From Chryseobacterium gallinarum (GTDB lineage Bacteria > Bacteroidota > Bacteroidia > Flavobacteriales > Weeksellaceae), in assembly GCF_001021975.1 (NCBI RefSeq), contig NZ_CP009928.1, positions 1,674,001 through 1,738,000 of the forward strand: a DNA stretch of 64,000 nt. The letters are read 5' to 3'. The position numbers were made by a program, and so were the translations under genes. The notes below the pieces were generated by a model, which ran no database searches, was not told the DNA's origin, and worked only from the letters and a program-made list of their open reading frames with translations. Positions 15,763 to 24,915 of this stretch are shown here, piece by piece. Position 1 is the stretch's first letter; each line of letters begins with the position of its first letter.

Positions 15763-16314
15763 TTATTTCTCGTAATTTTCTTTTATATAATCTTCTATTT
15801 TTTGTTTGGCATAATGATAATTGGTCTTTAGGGTCCCTACAGACATATCTACAATTTTTGATATTTCTTCATAGGGTAAATCATCATAATACCTCATCAT
15901 AAAAACCAGCTTCTGCTTTTCAGGCAGGCTCTGTATAGCGTTTTGCAATAATATTTGTATTTCTTCGGCATCTCTTTCCGTATTGTCGGCAACAAGATTC
16001 TGCATATGATACTCTGCATCTTCATCAGTTTTTTTCATTTTCTTCATCTTGTTTACCTGCTGCAGTGCTTCGTTGGTAGCAATCCTGTATAACCAGGTAT
16101 ACAGCTGGCTATCATTTTTGAACTGATGAAAATTCTGATAAGCTTTTATAAAAGTTTCCTGCAAAGTATCTTGAGCAAGATCTCCGTCTACAATTATTCT
16201 TCGTATATGCCAGTACAATCTGCTTTGATAAGCATCCATCAAGGCACGGACTCCTTTATCCTGGGTCCGTGGATTTTGCATCAACGAAATAATTTCCTCG
16301 TCCTTACTCTTCAT
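15763..16314 (-). CDS. ECF-type RNA polymerase sigma factor
   Basis: 183 residues. Sigma-70 region 2 is near residues 22-90 (AQDTLQETFIKAYQNFHQFKND, then WLYRIATNEALQQ). Region 4 is near 120-175 (IQSLPEKQKLVFMMRYYDDLPYEEISKIVDMSVGTLK) with a clear helix-turn-helix. It directs RNA polymerase to its own promoter set and is probably controlled by the anti-sigma-like protein encoded next. First gene of a three-gene operon ending at the hairpin near 14640. A pair of direct repeats lies about 100 bases upstream. Confidence 0.92.
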   Translation of the reverse strand: MKSKDEEIISLMQNPRTQDKGVRALMDAYQSRLYWHIRRIIVDGDLAQDTLQETFIKAYQNFHQFKNDSQLYTWLYRIATNEALQQVNKMKKMKKTDEDAEYHMQNLVADNTERDAEEIQILLQNAIQSLPEKQKLVFMMRYYDDLPYEEISKIVDMSVGTLKTNYHYAKQKIEDYIKENYEK

Positions 16315-16409
16315 AAGATGCTTTCCTTGTTTTGGATTACAAAAATAACTGAAAGTTAAATTATTTATTCAATTTTTACCTAAAAATCCAAAATAAATAG
16401 AAGACTCTT

Positions 16410-16440
16410 AGGCAATAAGCTTTTAACAACAGGCAATAAG
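16410..16440. repeat. Tandem-phased direct repeat AGGCAATAAG
   Basis: AGGCAATAAG occurs at 16410-16419 and 16431-16440, 21 bp apart (two helical turns), in the divergent spacer between the ECF sigma gene and the DUF2520 gene. It could be a regulator site; nothing else identifies it. Confidence 0.35.
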
Positions 16441-16514
16441 TGTGCCTGTAATATACTTCGGATTCTGATCTCCTCCTGCTTTCCGGACTCAGCTTAAAAT
16501 CTTATATTTGTTAT

Positions 16515-17264
16515 ATGCAAATTGTAATTATCGGTTCCGGAAATGTAGCCTATCATATGGCAAAAGCTTTCACCTTACGGGGGATTTCTTTAGCCCAGAT
16601 TTTTGGCAGGAATGAAAAAGAATTGAATAAGATCTCTGAAGAATTACATATTCCGTATTCTGCAGAACAATTGGAAGATGCCGATCTGTATATCATCTGT
16701 GTAAGTGATAACTCAGTAGAGGAAGTTTCTAAAATTATCCGTAAAAAAGATTGTCTGGTAGCCCACACTTCCGGATCCCTTCCTAAAGAAATTCTGATTG
16801 GGGATTACAGAAAATCAAGTTTTTATCCTTTACAGACTTTTTCAAAATCAAAAGAACTGGAATACGAAAAAATTCCGTTTTTTATTGAGGCTGAAAATGA
16901 AGAGGACAAAAAAACACTTTTTGAAGTGGCTTCTAAAATTTCAGAAAATGTAATGGAAAGTAATCATGAAAAAAGAAAATACATCCATCTTACTGCTGTA
17001 TTTGCCTGCAATTTTGTGAATCATCTTTTCTCAAGAGCTAAAGAAATTTCAGATTCCCAGACAATTCCGTTTGAATATTTTCTACCGCTTATTGATGAAA
17101 CGGTGAAAAAAATTTATGAAATTGAGCCTAAAATGGCGCAGACCGGCCCGGCCGTAAGAAATGATAAGAGAGTATTACAATTACACGAGCAGCTGTTACA
17201 AGGTGAAAGTCTTGAAATTTATAAAACAATGAATCATTCTATTCAAAAAATGTATGAGCTATAA
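16515..17264 (+). CDS. Rossmann-like and DUF2520 domain protein
   Basis: 249 residues. The N-terminal NADP-type Rossmann fold opens with IVIIGSGNVAYHMAKAF (GxGxxAxxxA) and includes CVSDNSVEEV and AHTSGSLP. The C-terminal DUF2520 domain (HLTAVFACNFVNHL, then QTGPAVRNDKRV) is of the helical type seen in ketopantoate-reductase-like dehydrogenases. Substrate unknown. The stop overlaps the start of the KdsC-like gene by 11 bases, and Maf follows, forming a compact operon widespread in Flavobacteriia. Cytoplasmic. Confidence 0.85.
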   Translation: MQIVIIGSGNVAYHMAKAFTLRGISLAQIFGRNEKELNKISEELHIPYSAEQLEDADLYIICVSDNSVEEVSKIIRKKDCLVAHTSGSLPKEILIGDYRKSSFYPLQTFSKSKELEYEKIPFFIEAENEEDKKTLFEVASKISENVMESNHEKRKYIHLTAVFACNFVNHLFSRAKEISDSQTIPFEYFLPLIDETVKKIYEIEPKMAQTGPAVRNDKRVLQLHEQLLQGESLEIYKTMNHSIQKMYEL

Positions 17265-17772
17265 AGAGAAATTAAAAGATATTAAGGCATTTGTGTTCGA
17301 TGTAGACGGAGTTTTTACAGATGGGAGCGTCTACCTGCTTCCGGGAGGAAATATGTGCCGGGTAATGAATGTCCTGGATGGCTACGCCGTTGTTAAAGCG
17401 CTTAAAAACAATTATTTAATAGGAGTTATTACCGGGGGAAATGATGAAATGGTAAAACATAGAATCAATTATCTTGGCATACAGGATTATTATCCAAAAT
17501 CGCATAATAAGCTGGTGGATTTTGAAGATTTTAAAAAGAAATACAATCTTAGAAATGAAGAGATTTTAACCATGGGAGATGATTTACCGGATATTCATAT
17601 CATGGAAAATTCAGCGATTGCTGCCTGTCCGGAAAATGCAGTTCCCGAAATAAAGGGAATTTCCCATTATATTTCGCCTAAAAAAGGAGGGAGCGGAGCT
17701 GTGCGTGATGTCATTGAACAGGTGATGAAAGTCCAGGGAAACTGGCATGATGATAATACCCAATCTGTATAA
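17254..17772 (+). CDS. KdsC-like HAD phosphatase
   Basis: 172 residues, HAD superfamily subfamily IIIA without a cap domain. Motif I is FVFDVDGVFTDG near residue 14, motif II VITGGNDEMVKHR near 58, motif III in HNKLVDFEDFKKKY (Lys), and motif IV GDDLPDIHIM near 108. The closest known relative is KDO-8-phosphate phosphatase, and that role in lipopolysaccharide precursor synthesis is likely. No kds gene is next to it, so the substrate stays tentative. It overlaps the DUF2520 gene and is followed by maf nine bases later. Confidence 0.85.
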   Translation: MSYKEKLKDIKAFVFDVDGVFTDGSVYLLPGGNMCRVMNVLDGYAVVKALKNNYLIGVITGGNDEMVKHRINYLGIQDYYPKSHNKLVDFEDFKKKYNLRNEEILTMGDDLPDIHIMENSAIAACPENAVPEIKGISHYISPKKGGSGAVRDVIEQVMKVQGNWHDDNTQSV

Positions 17773-17781
17773 CAATCCCTC

Positions 17782-18336
17782 ATGAAATTACTTTTAGCCT
17801 CTCAATCTCCAAGAAGAAAAGAACTGCTTTCCAGCCTTGGATTTGAATTTGAAGTCGTTGCCATACATTGTGAAGAAATCCTCCCTGAATCTATAAAAAT
17901 AGAAGATGCCGCGGCCTATTTATCCGAACTAAAAGCAGATGCCTTCAGGAGTCTGGTTCAGGGCGAAACATTATTAACGGCAGATACAGTAGTTACCATT
18001 AACAACCGGATTCTGGGAAAACCAAAAGATGAGACCGATGCCCGCAATATGCTCCGAAGTCTTTCAGAAGCTACCCATCAGGTCTATACGGGAATTACAA
18101 TCAAAACTGCTGATACAACCATTACAGAGACTGATGTTGCTGATGTAACCTTTGACAAAATTTCAGATGATGAAATAGATTATTACATTCAAAAATACAA
18201 CCCTTTTGATAAAGCCGGAAGTTATGGAATCCAGGAGTGGCTGGGAATGGCAAAAATCAAAAAAATGACCGGAAGCTTTTATACGATTATGGGACTTCCT
18301 ACTCATCTGGTTTACAAAATTTTGAAAGAAATATAA
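17782..18336 (+). CDS. maf: Maf family nucleotide pyrophosphatase
   Basis: 184 residues. The N-terminal LLASQSPRRKELLSSLG at 3-19 is the Maf signature, followed by LLTADTVVTINNRILGKP near 66, and KAGSYGIQEW near 145. Maf proteins hydrolyse canonical or modified nucleoside triphosphates (dTTP, UTP, m7GTP) to monophosphates and have been linked to septum inhibition. Last gene of the DUF2520-KdsC-Maf operon. Cytoplasmic; high confidence in family. Confidence 0.93.
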   Translation: MKLLLASQSPRRKELLSSLGFEFEVVAIHCEEILPESIKIEDAAAYLSELKADAFRSLVQGETLLTADTVVTINNRILGKPKDETDARNMLRSLSEATHQVYTGITIKTADTTITETDVADVTFDKISDDEIDYYIQKYNPFDKAGSYGIQEWLGMAKIKKMTGSFYTIMGLPTHLVYKILKEI

Positions 18337-18423
18337 ATATTATTCATTATAAAATTTTATTATTTTTACAAAATCATCAAACTGCTGATAATAAAAAGCG
18401 GATTAGCAAGTTATAATTGAATA

Positions 18424-21021
18424 ATGAAAAAGAATATTTTATTCCTTTTAGTGATGTGCATTGTTGCTTCCTGTGCTACCAAAACAAAAAAGCCGGAGCA
18501 GCGTTCAAAGCTGTTAAAAGGATTTTCCACATATTACAATACCCTGTTTAATGCAAAAGACGCATTAAATAGCGAGTTTACGAGCAGGGATAAAAGCCAT
18601 AAAGATAATTTCTACGCGCCCTATATTCCGATTCTCACCTACGAAGAGCAACCTTTGGGAAGTGATCTTGGCCAGTCTACAGCTTTTGCTGAGAACTCCA
18701 TGAAAATGGCCGAAGTAGCCAATAAGCCTTCCGGAAGAAATAACCCTGGTGCTCCCAATATTCCGGGTGGCCCGGGAGATGGAAATCCTCCCGATAGACC
18801 TGAAGATAATGCAAGTAAAGGAGCTACCACACTGGAAATTGCCGAAGCCAAAGCTTTAAAAGCAATTAATAAGTATTCGGTTACCAGAAATGGAGAAGAG
18901 AAAAACAAGCAGATTTTTGATGCCTATATGATTCTTGCCCAGTCAAGAATTTATCAGAATAAGCCCTTGGAAGCATTGGACGCCCTCAATTATGTCTTTA
19001 CCCATATGAAAGACGATAAGAGAATCCCGTTAGCCAGGATATATCAGGGATTGGCATATGATAAAATTAAGGATTATCACAAGGCTCATGAAACCTTTGC
19101 CAAACTCAAGGGTGAAAAGATTAATAATAATTATGCAAAACTTCTAAGTATTTATTATTCTGAATCTCTTTTGGATGCAGGAAAAAAAGAAGAGGCTGCC
19201 AAAGAGCTTGATCAGGCTTTTGAGCTAAATTCCAACAGAAAATTAAAAAGCAGAATTGCTTACTTAAGAGGGCAGGTTCTTGAAAATCTAGGGCAAAATG
19301 ACAAAGCAAGAGAAAGCTTTACATCAGCCTATAAATATGCTAATGATTTTGAATTTGAAGTAAAATCACAAATTGCCATTGCGAAAACTTTTAATGGTAA
19401 AGGGGATTATAATGGAGCCAAAAATTACCTGGAAAGCATCAGTAAAAAAGGGACTTACGGCTCCAGAAAAAATGAATTTTATTACGCTTTAGGATTAATG
19501 GCCAATAAAGCCGGAAAAAAAGAAGAAGCACAGGATTTCTTCCGAAAATCTTTATTTGAAAAGGTTTCCGATCCGCAGGTCCGTGGCTTGGCTTATTACG
19601 AAATCGGAAAAGGCTATCTTGATAAGAACGACTATATCGGGGCGGGAGCCTATTATGATTCGGCACTGGCTGTAATGACCTACGAACCTTCTAAAATTCT
19701 GTTAAAAGATCAATCTGAGTACATTAAAAAAATCTCAAGAAATTATTATCTGATCAAAAAGAACGACAGTATTCTTTCCTTAGCTAAAATGAATGATGCT
19801 CAGAGAACTGACTTTTTTTCAAAATATATTGCCAAATTAAAAGCTAAAGAAGAAAAAGCCGAGCAGGAACGAAGACGCGCTGAAAGAAGTAAGGGCTTCG
19901 ATACAGGAGATTATAACGCCAATTCAATTTTTGCCAATACCGGAAATTCTTTTGAGGATTTTGGCGTTACCACTAAGGGGTTTTATTTCAGTAACACAGG
20001 GACAGTAAATAAAGGAACTTCTTCTTTTAAACAAATCTGGGGAGACAGAGCGCTTGCTGATAACTGGCGTTTTTCAAAGAAAATGACCTCTTCTCTTGAA
20101 GATATGAAAAATGATGCATTAGGTGTGACTTCTACTCCTAATCCAAGACGATTTGAACCGGCTTATTATATCGAGCAGATTCCTACCGATCAGGGTAAGC
20201 TTTCCCAATTGAAGAAAGACAGGGATACTGCTTCGTTAGGACTTGGTATTATGTACCAGAACTATTTTACCAATACTCCCCTTGCTACCAAAACCCTGTA
20301 TGATCTTATTGATGTAAAACCTGAAGAAAAAGTAATGCTGCAGGCATTGTATGAAATATTTGCAATGAACTATGAGAAAAATCCTCAGGCTTCGGACAGG
20401 GCTAAACAAATTCTTCTCACAGATTATCCTTATACTTCGTATGCTGAGTTTGTTAGAAATCCTAAAAATAAAACATTTGTAAAATCAACTGAAGAAGTTG
20501 AAAATGAATACAAAAAGGCCTACGCATTATTTGAATCTGAGAAATTCGGGGAAAGCAGGGATATTATAGACCAAACTATTCAGAAGTATCCTAAAGATGC
20601 CCTGGTTCCTAAACTATATCTTCTGAATGCATTTAACGCAGGAAAATCCAGTGGAAAAGAGGTAATGATTCTGCAGCTTGAACAGATTGCCCTGAATTAT
20701 TCCAAAACACCTGAAGGTGTAAGGGCCAAAGAAATGCTGAATTATCTGAAAAGCGATCTTAGCTTCCAGGCTACGGATAATAAAGGAAATATGATCCCTA
20801 ACCAGCCAGGAAGTGCTCCGGCCCAGCCCGGGTATAACAATGCTCCACAAATGCCAAACGGAGCTCCACAACAACCTGGAGGTACGAACCCGGCTCAACA
20901 GCCATTGAATACTATAAACGGATCCCCGCAAAAACCGGGTGCCAATCCTCAGCCCAAAGAAAAAGTAAAAAAAGTTAACGAAGGCAAACCTAATACAGGG
21001 GTTCCTCCAAGACCTCAATAA
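18424..21021 (+). CDS. porW: PorW/SprE-like TPR lipoprotein of type IX secretion and gliding
   Basis: 865 residues. A lipoprotein signal peptide ends in the lipobox IVASC (Cys17). The opening after it (KKPEQRSKLLKGFSTYYNTLFNAKDAL) is typical for SprE/PorW. Many TPR-like helical pairs occupy about residues 135-420 and 620-780. The C-terminus is Pro/Gly/Gln-rich (PNQPGSAPAQPGYNN onward). PorW is an outer-membrane lipoprotein needed for T9SS function; in Flavobacterium, SprE is required for gliding. The T9SS substrate at 1063-1845 shows the system is used by this organism. Single-gene unit with a strong terminator. Confidence 0.88.
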   Translation: MKKNILFLLVMCIVASCATKTKKPEQRSKLLKGFSTYYNTLFNAKDALNSEFTSRDKSHKDNFYAPYIPILTYEEQPLGSDLGQSTAFAENSMKMAEVANKPSGRNNPGAPNIPGGPGDGNPPDRPEDNASKGATTLEIAEAKALKAINKYSVTRNGEEKNKQIFDAYMILAQSRIYQNKPLEALDALNYVFTHMKDDKRIPLARIYQGLAYDKIKDYHKAHETFAKLKGEKINNNYAKLLSIYYSESLLDAGKKEEAAKELDQAFELNSNRKLKSRIAYLRGQVLENLGQNDKARESFTSAYKYANDFEFEVKSQIAIAKTFNGKGDYNGAKNYLESISKKGTYGSRKNEFYYALGLMANKAGKKEEAQDFFRKSLFEKVSDPQVRGLAYYEIGKGYLDKNDYIGAGAYYDSALAVMTYEPSKILLKDQSEYIKKISRNYYLIKKNDSILSLAKMNDAQRTDFFSKYIAKLKAKEEKAEQERRRAERSKGFDTGDYNANSIFANTGNSFEDFGVTTKGFYFSNTGTVNKGTSSFKQIWGDRALADNWRFSKKMTSSLEDMKNDALGVTSTPNPRRFEPAYYIEQIPTDQGKLSQLKKDRDTASLGLGIMYQNYFTNTPLATKTLYDLIDVKPEEKVMLQALYEIFAMNYEKNPQASDRAKQILLTDYPYTSYAEFVRNPKNKTFVKSTEEVENEYKKAYALFESEKFGESRDIIDQTIQKYPKDALVPKLYLLNAFNAGKSSGKEVMILQLEQIALNYSKTPEGVRAKEMLNYLKSDLSFQATDNKGNMIPNQPGSAPAQPGYNNAPQMPNGAPQQPGGTNPAQQPLNTINGSPQKPGANPQPKEKVKKVNEGKPNTGVPPRPQ

Positions 21022-21057
21022 AAATAAAAGCGAAGTTTCACACTTCGCTTTTATTTT
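21021..21057. terminator. Bidirectional terminator between porW and tsaB
   Basis: Long stem: AAAATAAAAGCGAAGT (21021-21036) pairs with ACTTCGCTTTTATTTT (21042-21057), five-base loop. A- and T-rich arms let it work in both directions for the convergent genes. Confidence 0.88.
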
Positions 21058-21071
21058 TATGCCTATCTTAT

Positions 21072-21743
21072 TTATTGTTTCTTCTTTACACCGTGAAAGT
21101 CTTTCAGATAAAAGGGTTCGAAATAAGCTATATCTTCAAATTCCTTGTTTTCTAACTTTTCTAAAGTCTTTTTGATCAGATATTGTGCAGAAGGGAAAAC
21201 ATCGTCTTTAAATGTTGCAAGCGGAAGATGTATAACTTCTTTTGCTTTCCTGGCACCATCTCCTACAAATAGTACTTTCTTATCCTTCAATTCTTCAAAA
21301 GAAGTTTCATTTAAAATTTTGGCTTCAGTCACTGAAATTTCTTTTCCCGTCTGACCGTCATAAACGGCCGTATATACTTCCATTCTCCTTGCGTCTATCA
21401 AAGGTACTATCAAATCATAATTTTGCCCTAAAAAGGGATCTATCATGCTTTCAAGGGAGTTTACTGCTACTAAAGGTACCTTGAGTCCATAGCAAAATCC
21501 TTTTGCGGAAGCGGCTCCAATTCTCAATCCGGTATAAGACCCTGGTCCTTTTCCCAGGGAAACAGCTTCAATTTCACTGAGCGGAATCCCTGCTCCTTCC
21601 AGGGCCCATTCTACATAAGTATGAAGGCTTTCTGACTGTTTATAATTTTCGGAAACTTCCTCACAGATACAGAGTAATTTATCATGATCTGATACAGCTA
21701 CAGAGCAGTTTTTAGAAGAGGTTTCAAGATATAGAATTTTCAT
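21072..21743 (-). CDS. tsaB: tRNA threonylcarbamoyladenosine biosynthesis protein TsaB
   Basis: 223 residues, ASKHA (actin-like ATPase) fold. ILYLETSSKNCSVAV opens the protein, and SLGKGPGSYTGLRIGAASAKG near 65-85 is the TsaB signature. TsaB is the scaffold partner of TsaD in t6A modification of ANN-decoding tRNAs. The length is normal. It is monocistronic and converges on porW. Cytoplasmic. Confidence 0.92.
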   Translation of the reverse strand: MKILYLETSSKNCSVAVSDHDKLLCICEEVSENYKQSESLHTYVEWALEGAGIPLSEIEAVSLGKGPGSYTGLRIGAASAKGFCYGLKVPLVAVNSLESMIDPFLGQNYDLIVPLIDARRMEVYTAVYDGQTGKEISVTEAKILNETSFEELKDKKVLFVGDGARKAKEVIHLPLATFKDDVFPSAQYLIKKTLEKLENKEFEDIAYFEPFYLKDFHGVKKKQ

Positions 21744-21828
21744 TTTTTTATTTTAAGCTAAACAGCAACATTGCAAAGATCAACATCGCTTTTTGAATTT
21801 TCTACAAATTTAATTCTTTATTTTCAGA

Positions 21829-22578
21829 CTACTTTCTATAGATTGTTCTCGGTTCTGCCTGAGCACTTGGATAGATGGTCATATCTGAAATCGTAACGTG
21901 CTTTGGTGCATTCACACAATAGGCAATGGCATCTGCAATATCTTCAGCTTTTAGTGCTTCATAACCTGCATAAACAGTGGCGGCCTTTTCGCTGTCCCCT
22001 TTGAATCTTACCAAGGAGAAATCTGTTTCTACCGCACCGGGCTGAATATTAGTTACTTTTATTCCGAATTCGGTAAGTTCCAGTCTCATTCCTTCGGAAA
22101 TCACATCTACAGCTTTTTTGGTAGCACAATACACTACTCCATTGGCATAGGTTTGTCTGGCTGCTACAGAGCTGATGTTTATAATATGACCTAAATTTTT
22201 AGTTTTCATAACAAGAATGATCATTTTGGAAACATACAAAAGACCTTTTACGTTTCCGTCTATCATAGAATCCCAATCGTCTGTCTTGCCTGCGGAAAGA
22301 GGGTCTAATCCATGTGCATTTCCTGCATTATTAATCAGGACATCAATATCTTTCCAGTTTTCAGGAAGAGAATTAATAGCTGTTTCTACTTCTTCCCTGC
22401 TTCTTACGTCAAAATTCAAACTAAATATTTCGGTATATTGAGAAAGTTCAGTTTTTACAGATTCAAGAACTTCAATTCTTCTGCCGCAAATGATAATTCT
22501 GTTTCCTTGTTTTGCCAGCAGTTCTGCCGTGGATTTTCCTATTCCGGAAGTGGCTCCGGTGATCAATATTGTTTTCAT
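21829..22578 (-). CDS. Short-chain dehydrogenase/reductase (YdfG-like)
   Basis: 249 residues, classical SDR. Cofactor motif TGATSGIGKST at 6-16, CGRR after beta-2 suggesting NADP preference, NNAG near 86, active-site Ser in INISSVAAR near 137 and YCATK near 151. It most resembles NADP-dependent 3-hydroxy acid dehydrogenases (serine, 3-hydroxypropionate and similar), but substrate cannot be read. Solitary gene between tsaB and the yraN gene on the same strand. Confidence 0.88.
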   Translation of the reverse strand: MKTILITGATSGIGKSTAELLAKQGNRIIICGRRIEVLESVKTELSQYTEIFSLNFDVRSREEVETAINSLPENWKDIDVLINNAGNAHGLDPLSAGKTDDWDSMIDGNVKGLLYVSKMIILVMKTKNLGHIINISSVAARQTYANGVVYCATKKAVDVISEGMRLELTEFGIKVTNIQPGAVETDFSLVRFKGDSEKAATVYAGYEALKAEDIADAIAYCVNAPKHVTISDMTIYPSAQAEPRTIYRK

Positions 22579-22648
22579 AAATGTTATTTAGTATAGCAAT
22601 GCATCAGTAATCAAATCTTCCAATACCGAATACTGTTACACTGATTAA

Positions 22649-23020
22649 TCAGTTGGCATCAAATGCCTGAAAGGCATCTATTATATGGTCAATCGTTAAA
22701 TTTCTTTGTTCATCCGGAAGAACGGAAATGATATCAAATCTTACTTCTTTATCACTGTTCAATTCTTCCAGATAATGATTGGCTGCCGATACTATAGACT
22801 TTATTTTAGTCCTGGTCACAGCCTCTTGTGGTAGCAGGAAGGCATCTGAAGATCTGGCCTTCACTTCTACAATGATGAGTAATCCATCTTTTTCAGCAAT
22901 AATGTCAATTTCCGCTTTTTGAAAACGGAAATTTCTGAGAAGAATCCTATAGCCGTTTTTTTGAAGATAATCTGCAGCCAGATCTTCTGCTATTTTTCCA
23001 AAGTCATTATGATCAGCCAT
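22649..23020 (-). CDS. YraN family (UPF0102) endonuclease-like protein
   Basis: 123 residues, restriction-endonuclease-like fold. GKIAEDLAADYLQKNGY at 8-24, LLRNFRFQKAEIDIIAEKDG near 28-47 and VEVKARSS near 52 supply the PD-(D/E)xK style residues (EIDII, EVK). Function is unproven; a role in DNA repair or recombination is assumed for the family. It lies 21 bases downstream of the LD-carboxypeptidase gene and may share its transcript. Cytoplasmic. Confidence 0.88.
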   Translation of the reverse strand: MADHNDFGKIAEDLAADYLQKNGYRILLRNFRFQKAEIDIIAEKDGLLIIVEVKARSSDAFLLPQEAVTRTKIKSIVSAANHYLEELNSDKEVRFDIISVLPDEQRNLTIDHIIDAFQAFDAN

Positions 23021-23041
23021 ATAGAGTAGAGTGGGAGAGTA

Positions 23042-23971
23042 TCAAAATTCTATTTTTACCTTACTATCCATTTTTATCTTAGCTTTCCCACCTATTAAGA
23101 GAGGTCTGTTGTCTTTAATATGACCATTCGGAAAGCCAAATACGACTGGAAATTTATATTTTGAAATTCTTTCAGAGATCAACTTATAGGCAAACTGATC
23201 AAAGCTTTCTTCATAGTTTTTATTATCCTTTTCATCTCCCATATTCGTCATTCCACCTACAATGAGCCCTTTGATCGTATTAAAAACTCCTGCAAGTTCG
23301 AGGCTCATGATCATACGATCCAGTGCATAGAAGTTTTCACCTATATCTTCGATAAATAAAATTTTACCTTTAAAATCAAAAGAATATTTCGTTCCCAGAA
23401 GAGCATAAATGAGGGCTAAATTCCCTCCAATCAATTCACCTTCGATATTGCCTTCTTTATTAAAATGATGTGGTTTTAAGCTGTATTTTGGACTTTTGCC
23501 TTTTAAGATATCAAAAATTAAATCATAGCTCTCTTCTGTGACTCCGAAACTCGACGTTTTGATAGTCTGCCCATGAACAGATACAAAACCTTTTTTCAAA
23601 AGATAGCTTTGTATTACTGTATTATCAGAGTAACCGATATACCATTTGGGATTTTCCGTGAATCCTTTTAGCTTTAAATGCTGTATAAGATGCTGACAAC
23701 CATATCCGCCTCTGGATGCCCATATAGCTCCGATTTCTTTATCATTTAAAGCCCAGTTGATATCTTTTATTCTCTCTTTTTCTGTGCCGGCGTAATTATA
23801 TCCGTTTGAATATTTAGCATAAAGGTGTTCCCCGAGAACAGGTTCAAAACCTTTATCTTTAATCATTTTGATTCCTTTTTCCAATTGAAGGGCATCAACG
23901 GCTCCCGCGGGGGAAATAACTGCAATTTTATCTCCTTTTTTAAGGGATTTCGGAAAGATATTTTTTCTCAT
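23042..23971 (-). CDS. LD-carboxypeptidase (peptidase S66)
   Basis: 309 residues. N-terminal KGDKIAVISPAGAVDA near 12, WASRGGYGCQHL near 89, and the nucleophile Ser in YIGYSDNTVIQ near 113. The catalytic Glu/His come from the C-terminal domain (LFIEDIGENFYALDRM near 205 and GFPNGHI near 278). S66 enzymes cleave the terminal D-Ala from tetrapeptide stems in peptidoglycan recycling, or resist microcin-like compounds. No signal peptide, so cytoplasmic recycling is likely. The start overlaps the stop of the LysE-family gene by four bases. Confidence 0.9.
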   Translation of the reverse strand: MRKNIFPKSLKKGDKIAVISPAGAVDALQLEKGIKMIKDKGFEPVLGEHLYAKYSNGYNYAGTEKERIKDINWALNDKEIGAIWASRGGYGCQHLIQHLKLKGFTENPKWYIGYSDNTVIQSYLLKKGFVSVHGQTIKTSSFGVTEESYDLIFDILKGKSPKYSLKPHHFNKEGNIEGELIGGNLALIYALLGTKYSFDFKGKILFIEDIGENFYALDRMIMSLELAGVFNTIKGLIVGGMTNMGDEKDNKNYEESFDQFAYKLISERISKYKFPVVFGFPNGHIKDNRPLLIGGKAKIKMDSKVKIEF

Positions 23972-24654
23972 TTTGTCTTTTGGTATTTTACTTCTTTCTT
24001 TTCTGCTTCTTCCAATTGTCTTTCAAACTGGTTGAATTTTTTAAAACTCTGTAAAAAGATAAAGAAACTGAAAATTATAAGGATAACTCCAACGACTCTC
24101 CGAATCTGGTTAGCCAGCTTCTGGGTAAGTTTATCGTGGAATTGTTTTGCGAGGAATATTTTAGCAAGATCAATCGATAGGTAAGTGGCCAATACAATGC
24201 TGATGTATAAAATAAAACTGCTGGTATCCGGATATTGATTCCTTACGGAAATCACCGTTACCAGCCAGAAAAGGATAACTCCTACATTTAAAAGGTTGAA
24301 GAAAAACCCGTTAAAAAAGGTCTTAAAATAATTTTGACCAATAATCCTTTCTTCCCCTGGCATATGCATTTTGGTTTTGGTGACCAGCATGACAATTCCA
24401 TACACAAAAATAAGAATAGATGTAATTCTGTAAAATCCGGGATGTTTATCAATTAATGTCACAATATCTGAACTGGCATAATAAGCTGCTACAATGCACA
24501 GCAAATCTGCACTGATAACACCAAGATCCAATGCCAAAGCATGTCTGGGTCCCCTGGAAAAGCTGGTTTCAATAAGCAGGAAAAAAATAGGCCCTATGAA
24601 AACGAGACTCAGCATGAATCCTAATATGATGGCAGATAATACAAGTTCTAGCAT
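23968..24654 (-). CDS. LysE/RhtB family exporter
   Basis: 228 residues with about six transmembrane helices. The N-terminal helix pair carries GFMLSLVFIGPIFFLLIETSFSRGPRHAL (the LysE-type GPxxxxxxxxxxxxGxxxAL pattern), and further helices are at about 45-60, 72-90, 110-132, 145-165 and 187-205. Amino acid or small-molecule export is the family role; the substrate is unknown. It is the first gene of a likely LysE - LD-carboxypeptidase - YraN transcript. Coupling to peptidoglycan recycling would fit export of a released amino acid, but that is speculation. Confidence 0.85.
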   Translation of the reverse strand: MLELVLSAIILGFMLSLVFIGPIFFLLIETSFSRGPRHALALDLGVISADLLCIVAAYYASSDIVTLIDKHPGFYRITSILIFVYGIVMLVTKTKMHMPGEERIIGQNYFKTFFNGFFFNLLNVGVILFWLVTVISVRNQYPDTSSFILYISIVLATYLSIDLAKIFLAKQFHDKLTQKLANQIRRVVGVILIIFSFFIFLQSFKKFNQFERQLEEAEKKEVKYQKTK

Positions 24655-24863
24655 TTAATACAATTTAAATGAAATAAATTTCATTCCGTTTAATACAAAG
24701 TTAGACTTTATGATTTAATTATTCAATAAAGTTGTTACTTATCAACTTTATTTTCATGGCAATTTTAGAAAGGGATTTCAGAAAGGAAGCTGAGAATGGG
24801 AAAAGGGAAGTACCTGATTCCAAATGAATAATACAGCCACTTTTTCAGAATTTTTATAAAAAT

Positions 24864-24896
24864 AAAGAGGCCGTTCTGAATAAGAACAACCTCTTT
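24864..24896 (-). terminator. Terminator of rnr
   Basis: AAAGAGG (24864-24870) pairs with CCTCTTT (24890-24896) and an inner GTTCT pairs with AGAAC. A T-rich tract follows on the minus strand. It lies 20 bases beyond the rnr stop; nothing else is apparent in 24655-24863. Confidence 0.8.
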
Positions 24897-24915
24897 GTAT
24901 GATATCATCGGATTA

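Noticed and set aside
18639..18908. Open minus-strand frame of 89 codons inside porW
   Set aside because: It is the antisense shadow of the Pro/Gly-rich part of porW and shows no independent coding signs.
20614..21018. Open minus-strand frame of 134 codons at the 3' end of porW
   Set aside because: Antisense to the repetitive Pro/Gln tail; no start context, no domain.
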